Below, in pieces: positions 8,032-16,475 of a stretch of DNA of 42,918 nt. Numbering within the stretch: the stretch's first letter is position 1; every line of letters starts with the position of its first letter. The position numbers were made by a program, and so were the translations under genes. The notes below the pieces were generated by a model that was not told the DNA's origin, made no database searches, and saw only the letters and a list, made by a program, of their open reading frames with translations. Origin of the DNA: an uncultured Pelagibacteraceae bacterium (lineage in GTDB: Bacteria > Pseudomonadota > Alphaproteobacteria > Pelagibacterales > AG-422-B15); assembly GCA_902570675.1 (NCBI GenBank), contig CACFYZ010000009.1:1-42918 (forward strand), in the 5' to 3' direction.

Positions 8032-9401
8032 TGAATAATCAAAGCGACAATATAATAGAAATAAATTTTTTTAAATTTTTTAAATATTTTTCAAATAATA
8101 TTTTCTATTTTGTTCGCAATTTTCTTACGATTTCAATTTTATCTATAATAATATTTATCTTATACTTAATTATCAAACCCAATGAATCAGTATACATACA
8201 AGGCAATCTTTTAATTCAATCAGAGGAGGTCGCAAATAATATCGATCAAAAATTTTTATTTAATGCAGAGATATTTACCAAAGCTATAAATGAAAGTGGT
8301 CTTGGTGACAAGATTACAGTGGATAAGAAATTTATGAATTCTTTTGAGCTTGTTCCTGGACATACGGGTATGAACAAACTTATAAATCATTATATGGAAC
8401 AAGATTTTGATCTTCTTGTTAAACAATTGAAACATAAACGAGAAAATATTGATAAGCTTTTAAATGAAATGATACAAGCTAGTTCGCAATATTTAATAAT
8501 AACTGCAGATGTAAACAATCTTAATCTTGATGATATAGAGATTAAATTATTTATTAAGAATTTGGTTGACTCAATGAATGTATTTTTGAGAAAAGAATAT
8601 GATTCAAGTAACATCGGGTTAAAATTTATTGGACCAATAAAAATCGATTCACCTATTTCCTCACTTGATGTTAACCACATAAACTCTAGATTAAACTTGC
8701 TCAATAGTTACATTAGTATTCTGAACTTAAACTACAAAAGTTTTGCGCCTGAGATAAATTTAGACGACCTATCTAATGATTTGGATGATGTGAATGATGT
8801 ATTTAATTATATAATACAAGAAAATGATTTGTATGTTGATTTGGTAGGACAAAAACTTGATCTTGAAATTGAGTCATTTGAAAAATTATTATTAGCCAAT
8901 TCAGAGAGACTATCTGTAATGGGTCTGAGCTCAACTAATCAAACAACTTTCGGAACGGCCTCTGGTACAGGTAATATAAGCTATGACTCAACTTTTTTAG
9001 ATACAATTTTAGACTTAGGAAATCGGGCATCAGGAGCGGAAGATAGAAATATTGTTCTTCAGAAAGCAGCTGATCTCAATGCACAAATCGTTGATCTTCA
9101 GAGACGTAAATCGGAATTGACTGTCAAGTACCAACTTGGCTTGACACAAGAAGAAGCAATGACTTTTCTGACAAATATGCTCGATCAAACTGCTGAGCAA
9201 ATTAATCAGTACATCTTAAGTGTTCAAAGTGGATTAAGAATGAATGAGCCAGTTAAACTAGTCTCATTGTTAACATCAAATGCAGCATCTTTAACAGAAA
9301 TAATGCTAAGACCAATAATAATAATATTTATATTTTCAATATTAATATCACTTATAATCTCTTCTTTCGATTTTAGTCGGCAATCTAATACAAACTATTA
9401 A
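8031..9401 (+). CDS. Two-TM Wzz-like chain-length/polysaccharide co-polymerase candidate
   Basis: A 456-aa protein with one TM helix near the N-terminus (about residues 29-49) and one near the C-terminus (about 424-446), enclosing a large polar, partly helical periplasmic domain. This is the layout of Wzz-type chain-length determinants, although no clear Wzz proline-rich motif precedes the second helix. The middle has long predicted helices (residues about 245-300 and 335-415) around a Gly/Ser/Thr-rich stretch. It overlaps the SET gene by one base and follows the ligase. I infer that it regulates glycan length or export. Sequence similarity to any named family is weak to my eye, so the call rests on topology and context. 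Confidence 0.5.
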   Translation: MNNQSDNIIEINFFKFFKYFSNNIFYFVRNFLTISILSIIIFILYLIIKPNESVYIQGNLLIQSEEVANNIDQKFLFNAEIFTKAINESGLGDKITVDKKFMNSFELVPGHTGMNKLINHYMEQDFDLLVKQLKHKRENIDKLLNEMIQASSQYLIITADVNNLNLDDIEIKLFIKNLVDSMNVFLRKEYDSSNIGLKFIGPIKIDSPISSLDVNHINSRLNLLNSYISILNLNYKSFAPEINLDDLSNDLDDVNDVFNYIIQENDLYVDLVGQKLDLEIESFEKLLLANSERLSVMGLSSTNQTTFGTASGTGNISYDSTFLDTILDLGNRASGAEDRNIVLQKAADLNAQIVDLQRRKSELTVKYQLGLTQEEAMTFLTNMLDQTAEQINQYILSVQSGLRMNEPVKLVSLLTSNAASLTEIMLRPIIIIFIFSILISLIISSFDFSRQSNTNY

Positions 9402-9412
9402 TCTTAAAAATC

Positions 9413-10339
9413 TTATATTTTTTTAAAATTATGGTTTAGACCTTTTTTGTTAAGTATGTCAATTTGCTTTTGCCTCATAACAGAGCCCTCTTTTTGTTTT
9501 TTTGTACGTTCATTATAGCAATATGAACAATGAACTCCTTTTAAATATTTTTTTGATTTTGCATCTTTTTTAGTTAAAGGTCGTCTGCATCCATAACACT
9601 GAATATAATTACCGCAAATAAAATTTTTTTTTATTGATACCCTATTATCAAACACAAAGCATTCGCCTTTCCAAGCACTTTTTAATTCGAGATCTTTGTA
9701 ACTATTAAAATAATTTAGAATTCCTCCTTCCAATTGATATATTTTTTTATAACCTAGCGAAAAGAGATATGCTGAGGCTTTTTCACATCTTATACCACCT
9801 GTACAATACATAGCTATTTTTTGATTTTTGTTTATTTTTAATTTTACAAACTTCTTTGGAAACTCTCTAAACGAATTTGTGTTGGGATGGATTGAGTTAC
9901 CAAATTTACCAATTGGTATCTCGTATATATTCCTTGTATCAATTAATTTTACATCTTTTCTTCTAATAAATTTTTCCCAACTTTTTGGATTTATATAATT
10001 ACCAGCGTAATCAGAAACATTTATATTTTTTACACCTAAAGAAACAATTTCTCTTTTTATTCTTATTTTTATCCTATTAAACGGTAAAAAATTTATATTG
10101 TTTATCTTGAGTGAAATTTTTCTTATTTTTAAAATTTTTTTTACAAACTTCAAAGATTTTTCAATTTCATTTTTCTTCCCAGAAATGGTACCATTACATC
10201 CTTCTTTTGCAATTATAATTGTGCCTCTAATAAGTTTATCACAAATAAAAGTTTCTAATGTTTTTTTAATACTTTTTAAATTTTCAATTTTTTTAAATCG
10301 ATAAAATGACGCTATTGTGTATTCTTCTCGATTAATCAT
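9413..10339 (-). CDS. trhO: tRNA uridine(34) hydroxylase TrhO (YceA family, rhodanese domain)
   Basis: A 308-aa member of the TrhO/YceA family, whose members hydroxylate U34 in certain tRNAs in an oxygen-dependent step towards cmo5U/mo5U. It has an N-terminal acylphosphatase-like domain (FYRFKKIEN through residue ~100). The rhodanese domain follows, with the active loop MYCTGGIRCEKA (Cys179 as the catalytic position and Cys185). A C-terminal Cys-rich segment (CGNYIQCYGC, CSYCYNE) resembles the metal-binding tail of the family. The length is typical. Its first 8 nt overlap the end of the upstream acyltransferase gene on the same strand, so the genes from 11.8 down to 9.4 kb probably form one transcript. 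Confidence 0.9.
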   Translation of the reverse strand: MINREEYTIASFYRFKKIENLKSIKKTLETFICDKLIRGTIIIAKEGCNGTISGKKNEIEKSLKFVKKILKIRKISLKINNINFLPFNRIKIRIKREIVSLGVKNINVSDYAGNYINPKSWEKFIRRKDVKLIDTRNIYEIPIGKFGNSIHPNTNSFREFPKKFVKLKINKNQKIAMYCTGGIRCEKASAYLFSLGYKKIYQLEGGILNYFNSYKDLELKSAWKGECFVFDNRVSIKKNFICGNYIQCYGCRRPLTKKDAKSKKYLKGVHCSYCYNERTKKQKEGSVMRQKQIDILNKKGLNHNFKKI

Positions 10340-11156
10340 TTTTTGCTAATTTATATGTTTCAAACTTTAAATAGTTTATTAATTTGTTTCGATCATCTAT
10401 TGATTTTATTTTATTAAATTCAATAATTTCGCCAATATATATAATTATCTCTTTGCCAATTTTTTTTCGAGTTTCGTGAATATATGAAGAATATTTTAAT
10501 GTTTGATTTTTTAATTTATCCGCAAATATATTGAATAATAAACCGTTTTTTCCGTCAAAATATATTGGTAACACGTTGGTTTTTGTTTGTTGAATTATTT
10601 TTGCTGTGAATAATTTCCAATCATCATTAATTAGTGCTGTCTCAGGATTTTTAGCATTAGAGACCCCACCTGACGGAAATATTATAAGTAGACCTTTTTC
10701 AATAAGATGTTTTTTAGCTTTTTTTGTTGTATCGATATTTTTCTTTATAGAATTTTTATCTTTTTCTTTAAATTCAATTGGAAGAATAAATTGATCTAGT
10801 TCAGGAAGTAATTTCAAGGTTTCATGAGTAATAATTTTAAAATCAGAACGAACATTTGAAGCTAAAGAACATAATATTAATCCATCAATTATTCCAAAGG
10901 GATGATTTGCTATAATTAGTAAAGGACCTTCAGCTGGAATTGATGAAAATTTTTTTGATTTATTAATAATTTTGATATCCATTGACTCAAGAATCCCTGA
11001 CCAAAAAAATGTTGGATCATGGTTTTTTTTTGAAAAATTTTCATAAATTTTTTCTAACTTTTTCTTTCCGGTTAAATTTTCAATTGTTTTAATTATAAGT
11101 CTCTGCGCAAAATTATGTTCTAATTTGGAAGCATATGAAAAACTAACTTTTTTCAT
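10332..11156 (-). CDS. Lysophospholipid/1-acyl-glycerol-phosphate acyltransferase family
   Basis: A 274-aa PlsC-superfamily acyltransferase. The catalytic histidine-aspartate motif is NHPFGIIDG (His85, Asp91, the HX5D spacing of one subfamily) and the substrate-binding FPSGGVS motif follows near residue 160. It has no obvious signal peptide or strong TM helix, so it is likely membrane-associated on the cytoplasmic face. Members acylate lysophosphatidic acid, ornithine lipid precursors or similar lipids, and the substrate here cannot be assigned. It starts one base after the stop of the AlkA-type gene and overlaps trhO, which suggests a three-gene operon of mixed function. Confidence 0.8.
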   Translation of the reverse strand: MKKVSFSYASKLEHNFAQRLIIKTIENLTGKKKLEKIYENFSKKNHDPTFFWSGILESMDIKIINKSKKFSSIPAEGPLLIIANHPFGIIDGLILCSLASNVRSDFKIITHETLKLLPELDQFILPIEFKEKDKNSIKKNIDTTKKAKKHLIEKGLLIIFPSGGVSNAKNPETALINDDWKLFTAKIIQQTKTNVLPIYFDGKNGLLFNIFADKLKNQTLKYSSYIHETRKKIGKEIIIYIGEIIEFNKIKSIDDRNKLINYLKFETYKLAKND

Positions 11157-11157
11157 A

Positions 11158-11778
11158 CTAATACTCTACAGGTATTGGATCTAAGCTTCTCCAAAAATAC
11201 CAAGTAGCAACAGACCTCCAAGGCTTCCATTTCTGAGATATTTTTACTGCATATTCTTTTGAAATTGGATATTCAAGATTGTAGCAAATACATATTCCTT
11301 TTAATAGACCCAAATCATCTTCGGGAAAAACATCTGGTCTACATAAATTAAATATAAGAAACATTTGTGCAGTCCATCTTCCTATACCTTTTACTTTAAT
11401 TAGTTTATCTATTATTTCATTGTCTGTAGCTGATTTTGATTTTAAAATTTGAAGTTCTTTACTTATGAATGCAGAAGCTAACGATCTAAGATATTTAATT
11501 TTTTGTCTCGAGAGACCACAGGATTTCAAAGACATATAATGCATAGATAATGTGTTATTAGGAGTAACAGATTCAATTTTTTTTTCAAACCTGTTCCATA
11601 CTGCTTGTGCAGCCTTAACTGAAATTTGCTGACCAACAATTGCCCTAGCCAAGGTATAATATGGGTCCGACTTAGTAAATAAAAAATCTCTTGGATATGA
11701 TTTGATGATTTTACCAAGCCGTGCATCTTTTTTTATTAATTGAGCTTTTGCTTTTTCCCAAAAATGAGGTTTTTTCAT
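11158..11778 (-). CDS. DNA-3-methyladenine glycosylase II (AlkA-like, HhH-GPD)
   Basis: A base-excision repair glycosylase of the HhH-GPD superfamily. The core has GQQISVKAAQ near the start, a helix-hairpin-helix (LIKVKGIGRWTAQMF), then the catalytic segment FPEDDLGLLKG with the conserved Asp. It should remove alkylated purines from DNA. The ATG at 11778 (MKKPHFW) is preferred because homologues I know start near this point. In-frame ATGs at 11808 and 11835 would add 10 or 19 weakly conserved residues. A TATAAT hexamer sits only about 10 nt upstream of 11778 on this strand, which would give a near-leaderless message if used. There is no C-terminal Fe-S cluster, unlike MutY and Nth. Confidence 0.85.
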   Translation of the reverse strand: MKKPHFWEKAKAQLIKKDARLGKIIKSYPRDFLFTKSDPYYTLARAIVGQQISVKAAQAVWNRFEKKIESVTPNNTLSMHYMSLKSCGLSRQKIKYLRSLASAFISKELQILKSKSATDNEIIDKLIKVKGIGRWTAQMFLIFNLCRPDVFPEDDLGLLKGICICYNLEYPISKEYAVKISQKWKPWRSVATWYFWRSLDPIPVEY

Positions 11779-11862
11779 TGTTTGTGTATTATAATTTTGT
11801 ATTGACATATATATTGTAAATTGTTTTATTTCCATTCTAAATAAAATAATGGAGAAATAAAT

Positions 11863-12177
11863 ATGGCTGACGTAGCAAGTTTACTAGCTGAATTCCAAAA
11901 AGGTATTGAAGGAAAAGATACTGGTCTTGGAGCAACAGTTAAATTTGATTTTGAGGGTGCTGGATGCATTTTCTTAGATGGAAAAGCTAATCCAAATACA
12001 GTATCTGATGAAGACAAAGATGCTGATTGTACACTCTCAATGTCTCTTGAAACTTTTGAGCAAATGAGATCAGGCGAGGTTGATGGCACATCTGCATTTA
12101 TGCAAGGCAAATTGAAAGTTTCTGGCGATATGTCGATCGCAATGAAATTGCAATCTGTAATGGACGCTTTAGCATAA
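11863..12177 (+). CDS. SCP2 sterol-binding domain protein
   Basis: A 104-aa single-domain SCP2-like lipid carrier. It shows the usual pattern of an amphipathic N-terminal helix, VKFDFEGAGCIFLDGK, then CTLSMSLETFEQMRSGEVDGTSAFMQGKLKVSGDM, which matches the conserved end of SCP2 domains. It is cytosolic, with no signal peptide. Family members bind hydrophobic acyl compounds, and the physiological ligand in bacteria is generally unknown. A GGAG ribosome-binding site lies 9 nt before the ATG. A TTGACA at 11802-11807 could be its -35 box, without a convincing -10. The gene ends just before a strong terminator. Confidence 0.9.
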   Translation: MADVASLLAEFQKGIEGKDTGLGATVKFDFEGAGCIFLDGKANPNTVSDEDKDADCTLSMSLETFEQMRSGEVDGTSAFMQGKLKVSGDMSIAMKLQSVMDALA

Positions 12178-12201
12178 AAAAATTTATAAATAGATTTTTA
12201 T

Positions 12202-12232
12202 AAACCCAGCTAAACTAGCTGGGTTTTTTTTT
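12202..12232 (+). terminator. Strong intrinsic terminator, possibly bidirectional
   Basis: A perfect 11-bp stem (arms 12202-12212 and 12216-12226, core ACCCAGCTA/TAGCTGGGT) with a 3-nt loop runs into nine T residues (12224-12232). It terminates the SCP2 gene. The stop codon of the convergent hisN lies in the hairpin (12215-12217), and the minus strand is also moderately U-rich after the stem, so it may serve both genes. Confidence 0.9.
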
Positions 12233-13012
12233 GTTCAATATTTTTCTTGCATCATCAAAAAGAAATTTGTTTGTACACGCTATTATTTTTCCGCCATTTA
12301 AAACTTTTTTATTATCCCAAGTTTTCAATATACCTCCTGCATTCTTTATTATCGGCTCAAGAGCGCGGATATCCCACGGTGATAACCCACTTTCTACAAC
12401 AATATCCACATGACCATCCGCTAACAGACAATAACTATAGCAATCACCACCCAATCGTGTACTTTTTGCTTTCTTAGATAAACGTTCAAAAGCATTCTGA
12501 TCACTTTTGACTGTAAAGACGTAGGGTGATGTTGTGTTTAAAATTGCATTTTTTAATTTTTTATTTTTTTTAACTTTTAATAAAGATTTTTTTCCATTCA
12601 CAAATTTGTAAGCAGTTTTTTTAAATCCTATGTATCTTTCATCAAGTGCAGGTATATCTGCCAAACCTAATATTATTTCGTCCTTTTTGGATAAAGAAAT
12701 TAATGTTCCCCATAAAGGAACGCCTTGTATATAAGACTTTGTTCCATCAATTGGATCAATACACCATTCAAAATCTGACTTATTTTCAATGCCTAGTTCT
12801 TCACCTAGAATCGAGTGATAAGGATACTTATATTTTATAAAGTTATTAATTTTTTTTTGGACAGTAAGGTCTGCAATAGTAACAGGATCAAACTTTGTTT
12901 TGCTTTTAGATTTAATATTTAATTTTTTTTTAAAATAAAATAATGAAATTTTGCGTGCTTCATCAGCAAGCTTGTTAGCAAACTTAACAAATTTATCTAT
13001 ATCCGTGCTCAC
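12215..13012 (-). CDS. hisN: Histidinol-phosphatase (inositol monophosphatase family)
   Basis: A 265-aa Mg-dependent phosphatase of the IMPase fold. Metal-site motifs are present: GEELG near residue 70, WCIDPIDGTKSYIQG near 82-96, and LSPWDIRALEPI near 215-225. The Y-x-Q-G-V-P-L-W-G-T stretch and overall length fit the HisN-type histidinol-phosphatase of alphaproteobacteria better than SuhB-type enzymes, a second copy of which lies at 24.2-24.9 kb. It would convert histidinol phosphate to histidinol in histidine biosynthesis, although other his genes are not nearby. Its 3' end lies inside the terminator hairpin shared with the SCP2 gene. Confidence 0.82.
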   Translation of the reverse strand: MSTDIDKFVKFANKLADEARKISLFYFKKKLNIKSKSKTKFDPVTIADLTVQKKINNFIKYKYPYHSILGEELGIENKSDFEWCIDPIDGTKSYIQGVPLWGTLISLSKKDEIILGLADIPALDERYIGFKKTAYKFVNGKKSLLKVKKNKKLKNAILNTTSPYVFTVKSDQNAFERLSKKAKSTRLGGDCYSYCLLADGHVDIVVESGLSPWDIRALEPIIKNAGGILKTWDNKKVLNGGKIIACTNKFLFDDARKILNKKKPS

Positions 13013-13057
13013 TGAAAAGGTATTTATAATTGTTTAAATTGTTCAATCTTGTATCAT

Positions 13058-14341
13058 ATGATTATGATTAAAAAAATTATACTTTTAATATTTTTTACTT
13101 TAAATGCATCAATTTCAATTGCTGAATTTGATTTTTTATCTTTAGATATACCAGAAAGACAGCCAATTAAGTCACCAATAACTAAATATGATCCTAATAT
13201 GAATTCATATCCTGACCCATTTTCTGAAGATGAGATTATTTTTACAATAGACCAAAATAACTACATTTATTATGCGAAAGATTTATTAACACCTGGTCAA
13301 AAGGAAATGTTTAAAACTTATCCTGAAACATTTAAAATGCATGTATATGAGTCTAGAAGAAGTTGTGCTGTTCCAAAGGAAGTAACTGAATTAACAATTC
13401 AAAATGCCACATTAATAGACCAAGGCGAAGGTATAAAAGGTGTAGTTGGAAGTATTCCATTTCCTGAACCATTTGAAGCTCTCCATCATGTATGGAACCA
13501 CATATTGCGCTACAGAGGTGTAGAGATATTTGGGGCATCTCCCTTTTATATAATTAATCCAGACGGATCAATTACATATGGCGCTGGTGAGGCGATTGCT
13601 AAAAATTATTGGAATCCATTTACTCGTAATGATAAAGGTCTTCAGGGAATGTTAATGACTAAGGTAACTCATCCGCCTCGATTAGCAGATGCGTCGGCAC
13701 TTGTGATTGAGTCACTAAATGCATTTGCTACACCTCGTAGGGCCTGGGTTTACAATCCAGGCACCCGAAGAGTAAGGAGAGCACCGGATATTGCTTATGA
13801 TTACAAACCCAGTGCTAGCCAAGGATTAACAACAACAGATCAATTTGACGGATTTAATGGTGCGAAAGATAGATACAATTGGACTAGTAAAGGAGTACAA
13901 TTAAGACTTATGCCATATAACGCCTATAAATTTCATGAAACACCAATTGAAGAAATACTTACCCCGTATCATGTTAACCAAGATCACTTGAGATACGAAC
14001 TCGTAAATGTCAATGTTGTGCAAGCAGATCTTAAGAAAGATAAAAGACATATTCTTCCTCATCGAACAATGTATTTTGATCTAGACAGTCATAACATGAT
14101 AGTGGAAGAAACTTTTGATGATAATGATAATATTATGGCTTACAGAGAATTTCCAATAATTAATTATTATGATCAGCCAATGTGTTTATCCATTCATTCA
14201 GCAACTTATGATTTTGCGACAAGACGTTATCAATTACAAAATGTGAGATCAATTGATATACCAAAGATTCAATGGCGCCTTGAAAAACCTCACAATGAAA
14301 AAATGTTTACACCAGAAGGTTTAAAAAGATTTGCCCGTTAA
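13058..14341 (+). CDS. DUF1329 family secreted protein
   Basis: About 427 aa, beginning with a signal peptide (basic MIMIKK, hydrophobic core, cleavage plausible after SIA). The body matches the DUF1329 family: it has an outer-membrane lipoprotein-sorting-like fold with repeated beta strands, and segments such as ATPRRAWVYNPGTRRVRRAPD and YDQPMCLSIHSATYDF are typical. DUF1329 proteins are periplasmic or outer-membrane associated and often lie beside DUF1302 and RND lipid-transport genes in other bacteria. Those partners are absent here. The ATG at 13058 is preferred, 13064 is possible, and a TTG at 13049 is less likely. Function is unknown beyond a suspected role in lipid or sterol handling. 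Confidence 0.85.
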   Translation: MIMIKKIILLIFFTLNASISIAEFDFLSLDIPERQPIKSPITKYDPNMNSYPDPFSEDEIIFTIDQNNYIYYAKDLLTPGQKEMFKTYPETFKMHVYESRRSCAVPKEVTELTIQNATLIDQGEGIKGVVGSIPFPEPFEALHHVWNHILRYRGVEIFGASPFYIINPDGSITYGAGEAIAKNYWNPFTRNDKGLQGMLMTKVTHPPRLADASALVIESLNAFATPRRAWVYNPGTRRVRRAPDIAYDYKPSASQGLTTTDQFDGFNGAKDRYNWTSKGVQLRLMPYNAYKFHETPIEEILTPYHVNQDHLRYELVNVNVVQADLKKDKRHILPHRTMYFDLDSHNMIVEETFDDNDNIMAYREFPIINYYDQPMCLSIHSATYDFATRRYQLQNVRSIDIPKIQWRLEKPHNEKMFTPEGLKRFAR

Positions 14342-14385
14342 ATATAGAAGAGAAGGAAATTTTGATATATACGTTAACATTCTTT

Positions 14386-14460
14386 GGGCACGTAGCTCAG
14401 TGGTAGAGCATCACGTTGACATCGTGGGGGTTGTTGGTTCGATCCCAACCGTGCCCACCA
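14386..14460 (+). tRNA. tRNA-Val (anticodon GAC)
   Basis: A complete cloverleaf. The acceptor stem pairs GGGCACG with CGTGCCC, the D arm is GCTC/GAGC, and the anticodon stem TCACG/CGTGG holds the loop TTGACAT with anticodon GAC. A 5-nt variable loop follows, then the T arm GTTGG/CCAAC with loop TTCGATC. The 3' CCA is encoded. It stands alone between the DUF1329 gene and the small ORF preceding rpmJ. Confidence 0.97.
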
Positions 14461-14516
14461 TAGATAAATAAAACTTGTTGTTTTTTTTTTCTATTTATAT
14501 AAAAGGTCGCTTAATT

Positions 14517-14651
14517 ATGAAAAAACCTAATAAAATAAGAGAAGCTCGACTTAATAAAAAAAGGTCAAGAAAAAAAAATATACGTAAAGCAAAAGTTAGG
14601 CTAAAAAAAATTGAAGAGGCTAACGCGCCTCAACCGGAGCCTCAGCAATGA
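14517..14651 (+). CDS. 44-aa lysine/arginine-rich small protein upstream of bL36
   Basis: A 44-residue ORF (ATG 14517, TGA 14649-14651) whose product is extremely basic in its first 32 residues (start [15 protein letters not shown]) and ends in an acidic, Pro/Gln-rich tail ([12 protein letters not shown]). An AAGG lies 10 nt before the ATG. The stop overlaps the start of rpmJ as ATGA, a classic translational-coupling arrangement that supports real translation. I recognise no family with confidence, although short basic DUF4169-like proteins of alphaproteobacteria look vaguely similar. It may bind RNA or the ribosome, but this is inferred from charge and neighbour only. Confidence 0.55.
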   Translation: MKKPNKIREARLNKKRSRKKNIRKAKVRLKKIEEANAPQPEPQQ

Positions 14652-14773
14652 AAGTAAGAAGTTCTCTCAAAAATCTTAAAACTAGAGACAGAAATAATAA
14701 GCTTATCAAAAGAAAAGGTCGCTTGTATGTAATCAACAAGCGTAATCCCCGTATGAAAGCTCGTCAGGGCTAA
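14648..14773 (+). CDS. rpmJ: 50S ribosomal protein bL36 (cysteine-free type)
   Basis: A 41-aa protein, [11 protein letters not shown] to NPRMKARQG, matching bL36 of alphaproteobacteria (YkgO-like). The zinc-ligand cysteines and histidine of the classical form are absent, so it should be zinc independent, as is usual in this class. It is a component of the large ribosomal subunit. Its ATG overlaps the stop of the 44-aa ORF by four bases, and the next gene begins 6 nt downstream, giving a compact small operon. Confidence 0.93.
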   Translation: MKVRSSLKNLKTRDRNNKLIKRKGRLYVINKRNPRMKARQG

Positions 14774-14779
14774 TAATAT

Positions 14780-15478
14780 TTGTCTATTAATTATAAAAAG
14801 AGAATTCTTTTTATAGCAGACCATGCATCAAATTATATTCCTGATTCATTAAATAATTTAGGTCTTACCAAAAATCTAATTGATACACACATTTCATTTG
14901 ACCTTGGTATAAAAGATTTATGCATTAGCTTATCCAAATCATGTAATGCAAAATATATCGTCGGCGACCACTCAAGACTTATAATTGATTTAAATAGAGG
15001 CATTTCTGATCCTACTCTGATTCCAGTAATTGTAGATAAAAAAGTCATACCAAGAAACATTAATTTAAGCGACTATGAGAAAAGAAAAAGAGTTTTAAGG
15101 ATTTACAAAAAATATCATGACGAAATTAGAAAAATTATTAAACGTGATAATATTAACATATTAATTTCTCTACATTCATTCAATCCGATATTTAAAAATA
15201 AGAAAAGGAATATTCATTTTGGGATATTATCAAATCAAGACAGAAAACTAAGTGAAGTTATACTTAATGAAATGAGGCGAAAAAAAATAAGCGTTGGTGA
15301 TAATGAGCCTTACAAGGGTAATCTTATTGGGGATACAATGTATAAACATGGCCTTCAAAATCATATGCATCACTCTTTAATAGAAGTCAGAAACGATTTA
15401 CTTTCATCCTCAACTAAGATAAATAGAGTTTCTGTACTCTTGAAAGAAATAATAGACGAATCAATAAAAAGAATTTGA
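14780..15478 (+). CDS. N-formylglutamate amidohydrolase family protein
   Basis: A 232-aa protein of the FGase family. The N-terminal signature FIADHASNYIPDSLNNLGL holds the conserved DHASN, followed by a VGDHSRLIIDLNRG segment and ISLHSFNP, which carries a likely metal-binding His. C-terminal features include GDTMYKHGLQNHMHHSLIEVRNDL. These match enzymes that hydrolyse N-formylglutamate in histidine breakdown, but many alphaproteobacterial homologues are not linked to hut genes and their substrate is uncertain. The start is a TTG only 6 nt after the rpmJ stop. No in-frame ATG would preserve the DHASN motif. Possible co-expression with rpmJ is inferred from spacing. Confidence 0.85.
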   Translation: MSINYKKRILFIADHASNYIPDSLNNLGLTKNLIDTHISFDLGIKDLCISLSKSCNAKYIVGDHSRLIIDLNRGISDPTLIPVIVDKKVIPRNINLSDYEKRKRVLRIYKKYHDEIRKIIKRDNINILISLHSFNPIFKNKKRNIHFGILSNQDRKLSEVILNEMRRKKISVGDNEPYKGNLIGDTMYKHGLQNHMHHSLIEVRNDLLSSSTKINRVSVLLKEIIDESIKRI

Positions 15479-15483
15479 AGGCA

Positions 15484-16386
15484 ATGACACAACCTGCACC
15501 AAAATGGTTTGAAAAAGCAATTTCTAATAATCCTGAAATACGATCTACTACAATAAAAGGAACTAAAATTGTCTATAACGCTTGGGGTGATAAATCTAAA
15601 CCGGGGCTGATTTTTATCCATGGAGGTATGGCACATGCCGAATGGTGGAGTTTTATAGCACCATATTTTGCTAAAACTCATAGAGTAATTGCTATGAATT
15701 TGGGTGGAATGGGTGATAGCGGATGGAAGAAGAAATACTCAGTCGAGTCGTGGGGCGCAGAAATTGTTGGTGTATGCAAAAAAGAAAAATTAAAAAAACC
15801 TATTTTCATTGGGCATAGCCTTGGTGGAATGTGTGGCGTTTACGCAGCCTCCTTGATGAAAAAGAGTCTTTACGGTTTAGTGATAGTCGATACAGCAATT
15901 ATGCCACCAACAGATAACCCACCCAAGTTTGATCTAAAAGTTAGAGCTAACAATGTTTATAAAAAAATGTCTGATATTATTGATCGTTTTAGGTTAGTGC
16001 CCTCTCAGAGTGATGCTTTAGATTACGCTATGAAATTTATAGCTGAAAAATCAATAAAAAAAGTCAGAGGTGGCTGGACATGGAAGTTTGATCCAAGCTA
16101 TATGAAAATTTTCTCCAGTGATAACTTTGCAGAAAGACAAGCTGTTTTAAGGAAAACTCTTAAAGGTCTAAAGTGCAGAGTGGCGGTATTTAGAGGTGAA
16201 AAATCCTCTATATTTCCGGGATTTAGTGCAAAATATATGAATGAACTCATGGATAAAAAGTCCCCTATAATTAATATTCCTGAGGCTCACCATCATATTA
16301 TGGTTGATCAGCCTTTAGCTCTTGTTTCAGCATTGAGATCATTAATTATTGATTGGGATCATTCAAAGCCATCTAAAGCATTGTAA
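15484..16386 (+). CDS. Alpha/beta hydrolase
   Basis: A serine hydrolase of the alpha/beta fold, about 300 aa. The oxyanion-hole region FIHGGMAHAEWW lies near residues 45-56 and the nucleophile elbow GHSLGGMCG near 115. The distal catalytic His is in EAHHHIMVDQP near residue 275. No signal peptide. The fold resembles haloalkane dehalogenase/esterase-like and proline-iminopeptidase-like groups, and the substrate cannot be inferred. The ATG at 15484 is preferred. An in-frame TTG at 15475 overlaps the upstream stop and would add three residues. It probably belongs to the same transcript as the amidohydrolase-like gene. Confidence 0.85.
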   Translation: MTQPAPKWFEKAISNNPEIRSTTIKGTKIVYNAWGDKSKPGLIFIHGGMAHAEWWSFIAPYFAKTHRVIAMNLGGMGDSGWKKKYSVESWGAEIVGVCKKEKLKKPIFIGHSLGGMCGVYAASLMKKSLYGLVIVDTAIMPPTDNPPKFDLKVRANNVYKKMSDIIDRFRLVPSQSDALDYAMKFIAEKSIKKVRGGWTWKFDPSYMKIFSSDNFAERQAVLRKTLKGLKCRVAVFRGEKSSIFPGFSAKYMNELMDKKSPIINIPEAHHHIMVDQPLALVSALRSLIIDWDHSKPSKAL

Positions 16387-16412
16387 ACTATACACAATTT
16401 AGAAAGTTCTAT

Positions 16413-16446
16413 CAGTATTTTAACTTAAAAAAATACTGTTAAATTT
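16413..16446 (+). terminator. Probable intrinsic terminator after the hydrolase gene
   Basis: A 9-bp perfect stem pairs CAGTATTTT (16413-16421) with AAAATACTG (16430-16438), with an 8-nt loop. It is followed by a T-rich but interrupted tail (TTAAATTTTATTTTT). The stem is AT-rich, so strength is modest. It separates the hydrolase gene from the cox/pnt operon. Confidence 0.5.
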
Positions 16447-16475
16447 TATTTTTAGAAATATATTATCATTTCATC

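Noticed and set aside
1-9401. Recent mobile genomic island
   Set aside because: The glycan locus is more AT-rich than the rest, but there is no integrase, transposase, tRNA junction or direct repeat at its ends. Composition alone is not enough.
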